Below the pieces are notes generated by a model that saw only the letters and a program-made list of their open reading frames with translations, was not told the DNA's origin and searched no databases. Source: Bacteroidales bacterium (GTDB taxonomy: Bacteria; Bacteroidota; Bacteroidia; Bacteroidales; UBA932). From it: 38,739 nucleotides of DNA. Positions 1 to 7,966 of the stretch are shown in pieces; position 1 is the stretch's first letter; every line of letters starts with the position of its first letter. The DNA lies in NCBI GenBank assembly GCA_017561865.1, contig JAFZBH010000030.1, positions 1 through 38,739 of the forward strand. The letters are read 5' to 3'. Position numbers and translations under genes: made by a program.

Positions 1-234
1 CGGGACCAGGGCGGCGGAGAGTCCGCACAGCAGGCCCAGCAGCCAGAAGAGCAGCAGCAGTTCCACGGTCCGGCCGCCCCGGCGGCACGCGAGCACGAAC
101 AGGGCGGCCACCGCGAGAGAGCACCCCGCCGCGGCCCAAATTGGCACATCGCCCCCGGGCGGCAACAGCGCCGCCGTGATCACTCCTGCTGAAAAAGGGA
201 TTGAAATCGCCACGATATCCTTCCGCACGACCAT
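1..234 (-). CDS. N-terminal part of a membrane protein, possibly ComEC/Rec2-like
   Basis: An open frame of 78 codons starts at the ATG at 234-232 and runs off the left window edge without a stop. The visible protein has a short charged start (MVVRKD), a hydrophobic segment near residues 7-25 (IPFSAGVITAALLPP), a second near 34-50, and a third near 59-78 rich in Leu (ELLLLFWLLGLLCGLSAAL). This pattern resembles the N-terminal transmembrane part of Bacteroidetes ComEC competence channel proteins, but no diagnostic motif is visible, so the family call is inference. It is divergent from ackA; the start codons are about 70 bp apart. The open frame and the hydrophobic pattern are the only direct evidence. 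Confidence 0.6.
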   Translation of the reverse strand, partial: MVVRKDIVAISIPFSAGVITAALLPPGGDVPIWAAAGCSLAVAALFVLACRRGGRTVELLLLFWLLGLLCGLSAALVP

Positions 235-247
235 TTCAATCGATATT

Positions 248-280
248 TTTGACAAAATACGCATAAATTTCGTAACTTTG
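248..280 (+). promoter_or_regulatory. Bacteroidetes-type promoter of ackA-pta
   Basis: TTTG at 248-251 and TAACTTTG at 273-280, 21 bp apart, match the Bacteroidetes primary sigma consensus (TTTG, 19-21 bp, TAnnTTTG). Transcription would start near 286, giving a leader of about 20 nt before the ackA ATG at 305. Confidence 0.75.
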
Positions 281-304
281 CATATTCAGTCAAAAGAAAA
301 CCAT

Positions 305-1522
305 ATGATTATCCTCGTTATCAATTGCGGCAGTTCTTCCGTGAAGTATCAGCTTCTCGATATGAAGAACGACGATGTCTATGACCTGCTGGCCAAGGGC
401 CTGGTCGAAAAGATCGGCCTGCCCGACGGCTGCATCACCCACAAACCTACTGGCAAGGAGCCCTATTCCAAGACGCTTCCGATTCCGGACCATACGGTCG
501 GCATGAAACTCGTGCTGGACGCCCTGGTGGATCCCGAGCACGGCGTGCTCTCCAGTTTCGACGACATCGAGGCCGTCGGCCACCGCATCGTCCAGGGAGC
601 GGACTTCTTCTCCGGGAGCACCCTCGTGGACGAGGACGTGCTCGAGAAGATCCGCATCTGCTGCGACTTCGCCCCGCTGCACAACCCGGCCCACCTGCTG
701 GGCATCGACGCCGTGTCCCACGTGCTGCCGGATGTCCCGCAGGTCGTCACCTTCGACACCGCCTTCCACCAGACGATGGAGCCGTACGCCTATATGTACG
801 CCCTGCCGTATGAATACTACGAGAAATACCGCGTGCGCCGCTACGGCGCCCACGGCACCTCGCACCAGTACGTGTCCCGGCGCGGCGCCCAGCTCGCCGG
901 CCTGGACCTCGCCCATTCCAAGATCATCACCTGCCACCTGGGCAACGGCAGCAGCGTGACGGCCATCAAGGACGGCAAGGTGGTGGACACCTCGATGGGC
1001 TTCACCCCGCTCGAGGGTATGATCATGGGCACCCGCTGCGGCATCATCGACGCCAACATCATCCCCTATCTGATGAAGAAGGAGCACCTGACGCCGGACG
1101 AGATGACGACCATCATGAACAAGAAGAGCGGCTTCCTCGGCCTGTCCGGCCGGAGTTCCGACATGCGCGACCTGGACGCCGCCGCCCGCGAGGGCGACGT
1201 GCGCTCGAAGATTGCGCTCAAGAAGCTCACCTACGACACCATCAAGAACGTCGGCGCCTATATCGCCGAGATGAACGGCGTGGACCTCATCGTCTTCACG
1301 GCGGGCATCGGAGAGAACAACCCGCGCCTGCGCAGGCGTGTCTGCGAGAATCTCGCCTATATGGGCGTGAAGATCGACGCCGAGGTCAACGAGCGCGCCC
1401 GGGGTGCCGAGACCATCCTCTCCACGCCGGAATCCACCGTCAAGGTGGCCCTCATCCCGACCAATGAAGAGCTCGTGATCGCCCGCGACACGATGCACAT
1501 CGTCTCCGAACTCGACAACTAA
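305..1522 (+). CDS. ackA: Acetate kinase
   Basis: Acetate kinase (405 aa) interconverts acetyl phosphate + ADP and acetate + ATP in the cytosol and is the ATP-yielding last step of fermentative acetate formation. The start at 305 gives MIILVINCGSSSVKYQ, the ASKHA-fold N-terminus with the family Asn; in-frame sequence further upstream lies before the promoter and is not coding. Further family motifs: VGHRIVQG, the catalytic-Asp region VTFDTAFHQTM, the HGTSH segment, CHLGNGSSVTAI, MGTRCGIID and, near the C-terminus, FTAGIGENNP. Length is normal. pta follows after 11 bp, so the two form the usual ackA-pta pair from the promoter at 248-280. Confidence 0.97.
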   Translation: MIILVINCGSSSVKYQLLDMKNDDVYDLLAKGLVEKIGLPDGCITHKPTGKEPYSKTLPIPDHTVGMKLVLDALVDPEHGVLSSFDDIEAVGHRIVQGADFFSGSTLVDEDVLEKIRICCDFAPLHNPAHLLGIDAVSHVLPDVPQVVTFDTAFHQTMEPYAYMYALPYEYYEKYRVRRYGAHGTSHQYVSRRGAQLAGLDLAHSKIITCHLGNGSSVTAIKDGKVVDTSMGFTPLEGMIMGTRCGIIDANIIPYLMKKEHLTPDEMTTIMNKKSGFLGLSGRSSDMRDLDAAAREGDVRSKIALKKLTYDTIKNVGAYIAEMNGVDLIVFTAGIGENNPRLRRRVCENLAYMGVKIDAEVNERARGAETILSTPESTVKVALIPTNEELVIARDTMHIVSELDN

Positions 1523-1533
1523 AAATCCGTCAT

Positions 1534-2541
1534 ATGTCCCTTATCGACCAGATTATCGCGCGTGCCAAGTCCAACAGGCAGCGCATCGTGCTCCCGGAAT
1601 CCTTCGAGGAGCGCACCATCACGGCTGCCGACCGCGCCCTTGCCGACGGTCTCGCCGACATCATCCTGATCGGAAACCGCGAGAAAGTCCTCGCCTATGC
1701 CGCCTCCCTGGGCCTCAGGCATATCGACAAGGCCACCATCATCGACCCCGAGACCAGCGAGAAGACCGAGGAGTATGCACAGCTCCTATTCCAGCTCCGC
1801 CAGAAGAAGGGAATGACCATCGAGCTGGCCCGCAAGACGGTCCTCGATCCGCTCTACTTCGGCTGCCTGATCATCAAGAGCGGCGATGCCGACGGGCAGA
1901 TCAGCGGTGCCCTGTCCACCACCGGCGAGACCCTGCGTCCCGCCCTGCAGATCATCAAGTGCGCCCCCGGCATCACCTGCGTGAGCGGCGCGATGCTGAT
2001 GATCACCCAGGCCCCGCAGTACGGCGAGAACGGCGTGCTGGTGGTCGGCGACGTGGCCGTGACCCCGGCTCCCGACGCCTCCCAGCTGGCTCAGATCGCG
2101 GTTTGCACGGCGCAGACCGCCCGCAGCGTGGCCGGATTCGCCGACCCGCGCGTGGCGATGCTTTCCTTCTCCACCAAGGGTTCCGCCAAGCACGAAGTCG
2201 TGGACAAGGTGGTCGAGGCGACGGCCCTGGCCAAGGAGCTGGACCCTGCGCTGAAGATCGACGGCGAACTCCAGGCGGATGCCGCCCTGGTGCCGTCCGT
2301 GGGCAAGAAGAAGGCCCCGGGCTCCGATATCGCCGGCAACGCGAACGTCCTCGTGTTCCCGAACCTCGAGGTCGGCAACATCGCCTACAAGCTGATCCAG
2401 CGGCTGGGCGGCGCCGACGCCATCGGCCCCATCCTGCAGGGCATCGCCCGGCCGGTCAACGATCTGAGCCGCGGCTGCTCGGTGGACGACGTCTACAAGA
2501 TGATCGCCATCACCGCCTGCCAGGCGATGGACGCGAAATAG
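1534..2541 (+). CDS. pta: Phosphate acetyltransferase
   Basis: Phosphotransacetylase (335 aa) converts acetyl-CoA + phosphate to acetyl phosphate + CoA, feeding acetate kinase encoded directly upstream. It is the short form, with only the PTA_PTB catalytic domain and no N-terminal DRTGG/CobB-like domain. Family segments include RIVLPESFEERT at the N-terminus, SGDADGQISGAL, SGAMLMI, GDVAVTPAPDASQLAQIA and the C-terminal FPNLEVGNIAYKLIQRLGG with GPILQGIARPVNDLSRG. Starts at the ATG 11 bp after the ackA stop; ends with TAG. The convergent cytidylate-kinase-like gene ends only 7 bp away and no terminator hairpin is seen between them. Confidence 0.96.
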   Translation: MSLIDQIIARAKSNRQRIVLPESFEERTITAADRALADGLADIILIGNREKVLAYAASLGLRHIDKATIIDPETSEKTEEYAQLLFQLRQKKGMTIELARKTVLDPLYFGCLIIKSGDADGQISGALSTTGETLRPALQIIKCAPGITCVSGAMLMITQAPQYGENGVLVVGDVAVTPAPDASQLAQIAVCTAQTARSVAGFADPRVAMLSFSTKGSAKHEVVDKVVEATALAKELDPALKIDGELQADAALVPSVGKKKAPGSDIAGNANVLVFPNLEVGNIAYKLIQRLGGADAIGPILQGIARPVNDLSRGCSVDDVYKMIAITACQAMDAK

Positions 2542-2548
2542 CGTTTTT

Positions 2549-3163
2549 CTAGATCAATCCGGCGCGGCGGCCGAAGTCGATGACGACTTCGGCGCAGCCT
2601 TCGATGCCCAGCCGGGACGAGTCCAGGCAGAGGTCGTAGTTGGAGGCGACTCCCCAGTTGCCGAACGTGAAGAAATTGTAGTACTCCTTGCGGGCCTTTT
2701 CCTTGCGGAGGATGTATTTCTCGGCCTCGGCGGCATCCATTCCGGTACGCTCGCACACCCGCCGTACGCGGTCCTCCAGGGGAGCGCAGATGAAGACGTC
2801 CAGGCACTCCATATCCCGCAGGACATAGTCCGAGGCGCGCCCCACGAAGACGGCGCTCCCTTTCTGCGCCAGGTCGCGGATGGCCTGGCTCTGGAACTTG
2901 AACAGCTCCGTCCCGTCGATGGCCGAAGGCGCATAGGAGGAGGCGCGGTTCAGGCCGAACAGGCCGCCGAAGCGCCACAGGCGCCGTTTTTCGTCACTTT
3001 TCCGGAAGATGGCCGGGCTGAAGCCGCTTTCTTCCGCGGCCTTCTGCAGCAGCTCGCCGTCGTAGACCGGAATGCCCAGCCGCTCGCCCAGAAGCGCCGC
3101 GACGCCCTTGCCGCCCGCGCCGAACTGGCGTCCGATGTTGATCAGGATATGCTTCTGCTCCAT
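2549..3163 (-). CDS. Cytidylate kinase-like family protein
   Basis: A 204-aa P-loop kinase-like protein. The N-terminus ILINIGRQFGAGGKGVA has the modified Walker A loop (RQFGAGGKG) of the cytidylate-kinase-like family (AAA_26), followed by LLGERLGIPVYDGELLQKAAEESGF, typical of that family. It is distinct from housekeeping Cmk, which has a GPAGSGKS loop. The substrate is unknown; nucleotide phosphorylation is inferred only from the family. It is the last gene of the minus-strand run DHH-FKBP-MATE-this gene, starting 4 bp after the MATE stop. In Bacteroidetes and Firmicutes such proteins are often encoded beside MATE transporters, as here; I cannot derive a functional link from sequence. Confidence 0.85.
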   Translation of the reverse strand: MEQKHILINIGRQFGAGGKGVAALLGERLGIPVYDGELLQKAAEESGFSPAIFRKSDEKRRLWRFGGLFGLNRASSYAPSAIDGTELFKFQSQAIRDLAQKGSAVFVGRASDYVLRDMECLDVFICAPLEDRVRRVCERTGMDAAEAEKYILRKEKARKEYYNFFTFGNWGVASNYDLCLDSSRLGIEGCAEVVIDFGRRAGLI

Positions 3164-3167
3164 ATTG

Positions 3168-4571
3168 CTAGGATTGGATGGTACTGCCCAGGATGTCGGC
3201 CGTCTCGCCGTCTTTCAGGCGGTCGAACTTGCGGAAAAGCCGCAGGATCAGGATGGCCGAGATGATGATGTTGAGGATGTCCGAGATCGGGAAACTGATC
3301 CAGACGCCCGTCTCCTGCAGCCACAGCGGCAGGGTGTAGATCAGCGGCAGCAGGAACAGCAGCTGGCGCGACAGCGACAGGAAGATGGATTTGCGCACCA
3401 TCCCCAGGCACTGGAAGAAATTGCCCGTGACCATCCCGAAGCCGACCAGGGCAAAGCCCGAATTCATGATGCGCAGCCCCCGTGCGGCCAGGTCCACCAG
3501 CTGCGGATCGTTGGTGAACAGGCTCACCGCCGTGCGCGGGATCAGCTCCGCCATCAGGAAGCAGAGCGTCGTCACGAGCACCTCCCATTTCGCCGTCAGG
3601 AGGAAGACCTCCTTGACGCGGGAGTACTGGCGGGCGCCGTAATTATAGCCTGCAATGGGCTGCAGGCCCTGGTTGAAGCCCATGCAGATCATCACGAAGA
3701 GCATCGACAGGCGGTTCACGATGCCGTAGGCCCCGATGGCCAGGTCGCCGCCGTACTTGCCGAGCTGCTGGTTGATGAACAGGGCCACCAGGCAGGCGGC
3801 GACGTTCATCAGGAAAGGCCCCACGCCGATGGCGAGGGACTGCTTGGCCACCCGCCAGTCGAGCTGGAAGAGCGGTCGCGTGAAATGCAGCAGGCGCCGC
3901 TTGTCGGAGAAGAAGCGCCAGGTGTAGACCAGCGCGACGAGCTGGCAGAGGATGGTCGCGATGGCCGCGCCGCGGATGCCCAGGCCCAGGGCGAAAATGA
4001 ATATCGGGTCCAGGATGGCGTTGGTGATCACGGTGAAGAGCGTCAGTCCCATCGCCGTCTTCGGGTGCCCCGACGAACGGATCAGGCCGTTGAAGCCGTG
4101 GTACAGATGCGTGAACACGTTGCCCGCCAGGATGATGAACATATAGTCCCGGGCGAAGGGCAGGGTCACGTCGCTGGCCCCGAAGAAACGCAGGATCGGA
4201 TCCAGGAACGCCAGGGTCACCCCGGAGAAGACCACGCCGATGATGACGTTGAGCGTCAGCACGTTGGCGAGGACTTTCTGCGCCGCCCCGTAGTTCCGCT
4301 GGCCCAGCAGGACGGAGATGAGCGTCATCGCGCCCACGCCGACCAGCGTGCCCATCGCGATGGACAGGTTCATCAGGGGGAAGGTGACGGCCAGGCCGCT
4401 GATGGCGGCGGAACCCACGCCGGGAATATGCCCGATGTAGATGCTGTCCACCATATTGTAAAGCGAAGCCGCCGTCTGGGCGATGATGCCCGGGACGGCG
4501 TACTGCCTCAGGAGCGTGCTGATTTTCCGGGTTCCGAGTTCGGTCGGAGCCGAATGGGCGGCTTCTGCCAT
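3168..4571 (-). CDS. MATE family efflux transporter
   Basis: A 467-aa polytopic inner-membrane protein with about twelve hydrophobic segments, arranged as two similar halves as in MATE (multidrug and toxin extrusion) exporters, which drive efflux with Na+ or H+. Characteristic parts: LRQYAVPGIIAQTAASLYNMVDSIYIGH near residues 20-50, an early segment AISGLAVTFPLMNLSIAMG and the second-half GFNQGLQPIAGYNYGA, a hallmark of the family. Substrate cannot be predicted. The gene starts 3 bp after the FKBP lipoprotein stop and ends 4 bp before the next start, so it is probably co-transcribed with both neighbours. Confidence 0.95.
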   Translation of the reverse strand: MAEAAHSAPTELGTRKISTLLRQYAVPGIIAQTAASLYNMVDSIYIGHIPGVGSAAISGLAVTFPLMNLSIAMGTLVGVGAMTLISVLLGQRNYGAAQKVLANVLTLNVIIGVVFSGVTLAFLDPILRFFGASDVTLPFARDYMFIILAGNVFTHLYHGFNGLIRSSGHPKTAMGLTLFTVITNAILDPIFIFALGLGIRGAAIATILCQLVALVYTWRFFSDKRRLLHFTRPLFQLDWRVAKQSLAIGVGPFLMNVAACLVALFINQQLGKYGGDLAIGAYGIVNRLSMLFVMICMGFNQGLQPIAGYNYGARQYSRVKEVFLLTAKWEVLVTTLCFLMAELIPRTAVSLFTNDPQLVDLAARGLRIMNSGFALVGFGMVTGNFFQCLGMVRKSIFLSLSRQLLFLLPLIYTLPLWLQETGVWISFPISDILNIIISAILILRLFRKFDRLKDGETADILGSTIQS

Positions 4572-4574
4572 CGG

Positions 4575-5615
4575 CTACTCGGGTTTGTCCACGATCTCGA
4601 AGTCGAAACGCAGCGGTGAATAGGCCGGAATCGCGTCGCCGGAGCCGCTCTGGCCGTAGCCCCAGTTATAGGAGAAGACGGCCGTGCCCTTCTCGTGGGG
4701 ACGCATCTGGTCCAGGGCATAGGCGAATCCGTTGATGACCGAACCGGCGCTGGAGGATCCGTAGGCCGTCATCGTGATGTCGGTGTAGGTCCCTTCGCTG
4801 CCGTACCACTTGATGGCCGCGGGGCCGTAGCTTCGCGAGGCGGAATAGAGGCCGTAGAACTTGGCCGTGTCCTTGAGGTTGGTGTCGAAGACGGTCCCGT
4901 CGAGCCGGCGGCCGATATAATTGACGTAGATGGTCGTGTCCGCCTTGAAGGTATCGACCGAGGTCGGGGGGCCGGTCATCACGAAATAGAATCCGTATTT
5001 GAGCGAATCCTGCACGGTTCTGGGAGGGAAATGCCGGGAGACGTAGCGCCCCGCGGAATCCGCCCCCCACTTGACGATGTCGCCGATGACCCCGTCCAGG
5101 TGGATCTCATAAATCTGCGACTGTTTGGCCGTCACATTGTCCAGATAGTCCTGCGCCGTGTCGTAGCGGTCGTAGGATCCCAGCAGCCAGCCGGGGATGG
5201 CGACCGTGCGGGAGCCGCCGCAACGCATTCCGGAAAGCGCGTCCTCGAGGCCGGGCATCAGCGTCTGGGCCGAACGGTTCCAGATGACGGGGCCGTAGTA
5301 GTTCACTTCGGAATACTCGCCCAGCTGCCGGCTCAGCGCCTCGTCCGTGGTGGCGCTGACGCTGCCCTCCAGGTTGCGGACCGTATAGCGGACCTGGACA
5401 TAAGGGTTGTCGTCGGCCGTGCCGACGGCAGCGCCCGTGCCGGGCTCGTCGGCGATAAGAAGCGAGCCGAGCGCCGTGCGGGAGGCGCCGGGATGGTTCA
5501 CCTGGGCCCAGGCGTCGAAATAAAGCTTATTCTTGTCGTTCTGCCCTTCCACGGGGTCCTTTGCACAGGCGCAGAGGACCAGCGCCGCCAGGCTTATATA
5601 GAGGATTCTTTTCAT
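4575..5615 (-). CDS. Lipoprotein with two FKBP-type peptidyl-prolyl isomerase domains
   Basis: 346 aa. I chose the ATG at 5615 because it gives a lipoprotein signal (MKRILYISLAALVLCAC, probable lipidated Cys17); an in-frame start at 5648 would overlap the upstream DHH gene and precede the signal. The mature part has two FKBP-like units. The first, about residues 70-175, has VQVRYTVRNLEG, LMPGLEDALSGMRCGGSRTVAIPGWLLG and a closing IYEIHLDGVI. The second, about 215-343, has TTIYVNYIGRRLDGTVFDTN, VINGFAYALDQMRPHEKGTAVFSYNWGYG and LRFDFEIVD. FKBP enzymes isomerise X-Pro bonds; an outer-membrane or periplasmic folding role is inferred. It lies 29 bp after the DHH gene and 3 bp before MATE. Confidence 0.85.
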   Translation of the reverse strand: MKRILYISLAALVLCACAKDPVEGQNDKNKLYFDAWAQVNHPGASRTALGSLLIADEPGTGAAVGTADDNPYVQVRYTVRNLEGSVSATTDEALSRQLGEYSEVNYYGPVIWNRSAQTLMPGLEDALSGMRCGGSRTVAIPGWLLGSYDRYDTAQDYLDNVTAKQSQIYEIHLDGVIGDIVKWGADSAGRYVSRHFPPRTVQDSLKYGFYFVMTGPPTSVDTFKADTTIYVNYIGRRLDGTVFDTNLKDTAKFYGLYSASRSYGPAAIKWYGSEGTYTDITMTAYGSSSAGSVINGFAYALDQMRPHEKGTAVFSYNWGYGQSGSGDAIPAYSPLRFDFEIVDKPE

Positions 5616-5643
5616 ACTTCTTGTTATTCCGGGCGTCCTTCTT

Positions 5644-5672
5644 GTCATTTCGAGCGCAGCCGAGAAATCTCG
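5644..5672. repeat. Short dispersed palindromic repeat, copy A (ATTTC..GAAAT type)
   Basis: The sequence GTCATTTC-GAGCGCAGCCGA-GAAATCTCG has the inverted ends ATTTC/GAAAT. It belongs to the same family as the repeats at 8863-8889 and 9239-9265, with paired changes in both arms. It covers the last codons and the stop of the DHH phosphoesterase gene. Confidence 0.75.
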
Positions 5673-6700
5673 TTCCGCATAAATCGTGCCGCCACCCGCC
5701 CGACATAGGCGCCCGCCTCCTGTGGGGAAGCGATATCTGCGGGGTAGTACAGTTTCCCTCCGGCGGCGCGTTCGTGGCCGCCGCCGTGGAAGGCGTCCAC
5801 GGCCAGCGTGTTGGCGGACACGCCCGCTTTGGAGCGGATCGACACCCGGAAATGCCCTTCGTCCTCCCGCAGGAAAATGCTCAGGCGTACCGCTTCCATC
5901 CCGAGCGGAATGTTGACGAACCCTTCGGTCTCTCCTTCCAGCAGGCCGTAGCGTCGCTGGAACTCCTTGTCCAGCACGGCCCAGGCGACCCCTTCCGGCG
6001 TGACGACCAGTTTCTCGTGCAGGTAGGCTCCCATCGCGCGGAAGCGGTTCTCACGGTAGTTGTGGTAGATCTTTTCCAGCAGAGCGTCGCGGTCCACGCC
6101 GGCGGCGAGCAGCTCGGATGCCATCTGCAGGGTCGACGGCCAGACCGAGTTGGCGAAATTGTTGGTGTCCGTGGTCATCCCGGCCATCAGGGGCGTGAGC
6201 ACCTGCAGGGGCAGGCGTGCGGCCTGCCCGACGCCCGGCAGGGCCTTCAGCACGCGGAACAGCAGTTCGCTGGCCGAGGAGATCTCCGTCTCGCTGAATA
6301 CCAGGTCGAAGGCCGCCCGGTCGGGATGCAGATGATGGTCGATCAGCACCTTGGGAGCACGGCATTCCCGCAGCGGCTCCTCCAGGGACTCGGCGCGGGC
6401 GAAGCCGTTCATGTCCAGGCAGAAGAGCAGGTCGCATCCGGTGATCCACTCCCGGACTCCGCTCTCTCCGGCGAAGAGGATGTCTTCGCCGCTGAGCAGG
6501 AACTGCAGCGGGGGCGGGACGGGGTCGGGCAGCAGCAGACGGGCCTGCTTGCCGCGGCAGTCCCTCAGATATGCCAGCAGGGCCGACCCGCTGCCGAGGG
6601 CGTCGCCGTCGGGATGCGTGTGCACGACAATGCAGACGCGCTGCGCTTCCGCGATGAACGCCTCCAGGCGCTGGATGCCGGTCTGTACGGATGTTGACAT
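5645..6700 (-). CDS. DHH/DHHA1 phosphoesterase (NrnA-like nanoRNase/pAp phosphatase)
   Basis: 351 aa. The DHH superfamily cleaves phosphodiester or phosphoanhydride bonds with Mn2+; bacterial members of this architecture (NrnA type) degrade short RNA oligomers and dephosphorylate pAp. Metal-binding motifs are visible: VHTHPDGDALGS near residue 31, CLDMNGFAR, the DHH signature VLIDHHLHPD and MTTDTNNF. The C-terminal DHHA1 motif is FHGGGHERAAGG. I chose the ATG at 6700 over the TTG at 6709. The last residues (EISRLRSK and the stop) are encoded by a dispersed repeat (5644-5672), so the native tail may have been replaced. It is first in the minus-strand four-gene run and has its own promoter at 6720-6750. 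Confidence 0.92.
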   Translation of the reverse strand: MSTSVQTGIQRLEAFIAEAQRVCIVVHTHPDGDALGSGSALLAYLRDCRGKQARLLLPDPVPPPLQFLLSGEDILFAGESGVREWITGCDLLFCLDMNGFARAESLEEPLRECRAPKVLIDHHLHPDRAAFDLVFSETEISSASELLFRVLKALPGVGQAARLPLQVLTPLMAGMTTDTNNFANSVWPSTLQMASELLAAGVDRDALLEKIYHNYRENRFRAMGAYLHEKLVVTPEGVAWAVLDKEFQRRYGLLEGETEGFVNIPLGMEAVRLSIFLREDEGHFRVSIRSKAGVSANTLAVDAFHGGGHERAAGGKLYYPADIASPQEAGAYVGRVAARFMRNEISRLRSK

Positions 6701-6719
6701 TTCTTCCAAAAAAACTGCG

Positions 6720-6750
6720 CAAATTTAATAAGAATATTGCATTTGATAAA
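6720..6750 (-). promoter_or_regulatory. Promoter of the DHH-FKBP-MATE-kinase run
   Basis: On the minus strand, TAAATTTG (6727-6720) is preceded 19 bp upstream by TTTA (6750-6747), one mismatch from TTTG. Transcription would start near 6714, 14 nt before the ATG at 6700. Confidence 0.55.
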
Positions 6751-6767
6751 CCATTTTCATATCTTTG
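6737..6767 (+). promoter_or_regulatory. Promoter of the 6804 gene / DUF3822 / rsmD run
   Basis: TTG at 6737-6739 and TATCTTTG at 6760-6767, separated by 20 bp, match the Bacteroidetes consensus. It is divergent from and intermingled with the DHH promoter. Expected leader about 30 nt. Confidence 0.65.
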
Positions 6768-6803
6768 TGGGACTTTGGATATCAAATAAAACTAACCGAT
6801 AAA

Positions 6804-7505
6804 ATGAACAAAGTAGTTAAGATCATCATTGAAGTCGTCCTGCTGGCGGCCATTGCCGGACTGGTTTACCTGCTGTACAGCAACATTATGCAGCCGGTCA
6901 ACTTCAACAAGGAGAAAGCCAACCGTCAGGCGGTCGCCGTGCAGCGCCTCAAGGACATCCGCACCCTGCAGGTCGCCTACAAGTCCGTCACCGGCAAGTT
7001 CAACTCCTCGATCGATTCCCTCAAGCAGTTCTATGAGACCGGCAAGATGGACATCGTGATGCAGATCGGCTCGCTGGACGACTCCGTCGCCGTCGCCAAC
7101 ACCGAAGCGATCAAGAAGGCCAACCGCAAGCTCAAGGCCGACCAGCTGACCGAAAAGCTCGCCGAGGCTTATGCCGCAGGCAAGAATGTCGTGTTCTCGC
7201 ACACCACCCAGATCCCGGTGCGCGACACCCTCTTCAACAACCGTCCGGACTTCAATATCGACTCCCTGAAATACATCCCGTTCTCCGGCAAGGAGCCCAT
7301 CCAGCTGGAGGCGACCACCAAGATGGTTTCCGGCGTGCCCGTGCCCCTCTTCGAGGCCCGCATTCCTTGGAAGTCCCTCCTCAAGGGGATGAACAACCAG
7401 CTCCGCATCAACCTTGACGCCGAGAGCCGCGATATGAACCGCTACGAAGGCCTCCAGGTCGGTTCCATCACCACGCCGAACAACAACGCCGGCAACTGGG
7501 AGTAG
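6804..7505 (+). CDS. Conserved membrane-anchored protein of unknown function
   Basis: 233 aa, not assigned to a named family. The start at 6804 follows the promoter at 6737-6767 and gives MNKVVKIIIEVVLLAAIAGL, a single N-terminal membrane anchor at about residues 5-24. The rest appears periplasmic or extracellular. It begins with a region rich in charged residues (NKEKANRQAVAVQRLKDIR), contains VAYKSVTGKFNSSIDSLKQF, and ends with a hydrophilic tail (DMNRYEGLQVG). The layout (anchor, short linker helix, small globular domain) is pilin/secretin-accessory-like but without a diagnostic motif, so I assign no role. The next start codon (GTG at 7505) overlaps its TAG stop by one base, indicating coupling with the DUF3822 gene and rsmD. 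Confidence 0.8.
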   Translation: MNKVVKIIIEVVLLAAIAGLVYLLYSNIMQPVNFNKEKANRQAVAVQRLKDIRTLQVAYKSVTGKFNSSIDSLKQFYETGKMDIVMQIGSLDDSVAVANTEAIKKANRKLKADQLTEKLAEAYAAGKNVVFSHTTQIPVRDTLFNNRPDFNIDSLKYIPFSGKEPIQLEATTKMVSGVPVPLFEARIPWKSLLKGMNNQLRINLDAESRDMNRYEGLQVGSITTPNNNAGNWE

Positions 7506-7966
7506 TGTTTACCCTCGTCCCCTCCCATTTCTTCGACCCGGCGACGGCGCGACAGGCGCTCTCCGAGGTAGCTGAACTGGGCGAGGCCGACCAGGTGGCG
7601 CATCTGTCGCTTCCGCAATATGACGCTGTCCTCGTCTACACGATAGGCGGGGACAGCGCCGTTGTGGAGGGTACGCCCGAGATATACAAGCTGCTCCGGC
7701 AGCTGCCCTGCTGCCCCGAATACAACAAGATCCTGTGCAGCATCCGCGGCGAGCGGCTCTTCCTCGCCGTGGCCCAGGGAAAGAACCTGCTGCTTGCCAA
7801 CAGTTTCCCGGTCCAGGATTTCACCACGGCCGAATACTACATCTTCCTGTCCCTGAAGTCGCTCCAGCTCAACCCGGAAATCTCCACCATCTGCTGGCGC
7901 ACCCCGCTCGACGCCGAGGACGAGATGTCGCTGTACCGCTATTTCAAAGCCGTCGTCCAGCTATGA
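7505..7966 (+). CDS. DUF3822-like protein, short form
   Basis: 153 aa, GTG start overlapping the previous stop. The content and position (directly before rsmD) match Bacteroidetes DUF3822 proteins, which have an actin/ASKHA-like flavour: FTLVPSHFFDP at the very start, then VYTIGGD, a segment LFLAVAQGKNLLLANSFPVQ and FTTAEYYIFLSLKSLQLNPE. Family members I know are about 250-280 aa and have the TLVP segment near the middle, so this copy appears to lack the N-terminal half. There is no room for it upstream, because the previous gene ends at 7505. Function is unknown. It overlaps rsmD by 4 bp (ATGA). Confidence 0.7.
   Translation: MFTLVPSHFFDPATARQALSEVAELGEADQVAHLSLPQYDAVLVYTIGGDSAVVEGTPEIYKLLRQLPCCPEYNKILCSIRGERLFLAVAQGKNLLLANSFPVQDFTTAEYYIFLSLKSLQLNPEISTICWRTPLDAEDEMSLYRYFKAVVQL

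Noticed and set aside
290-1498. 402-codon open frame antisense to ackA
   Set aside because: High-GC antisense shadow: Val/Gly/Asp/His-rich with no family motif; ackA is unmistakable on the plus strand.
3072-4619. 515-codon plus-strand open frame across the MATE gene
   Set aside because: Antisense shadow with Gln/Arg/His-rich low-complexity translation; the minus strand encodes a clear MATE protein.
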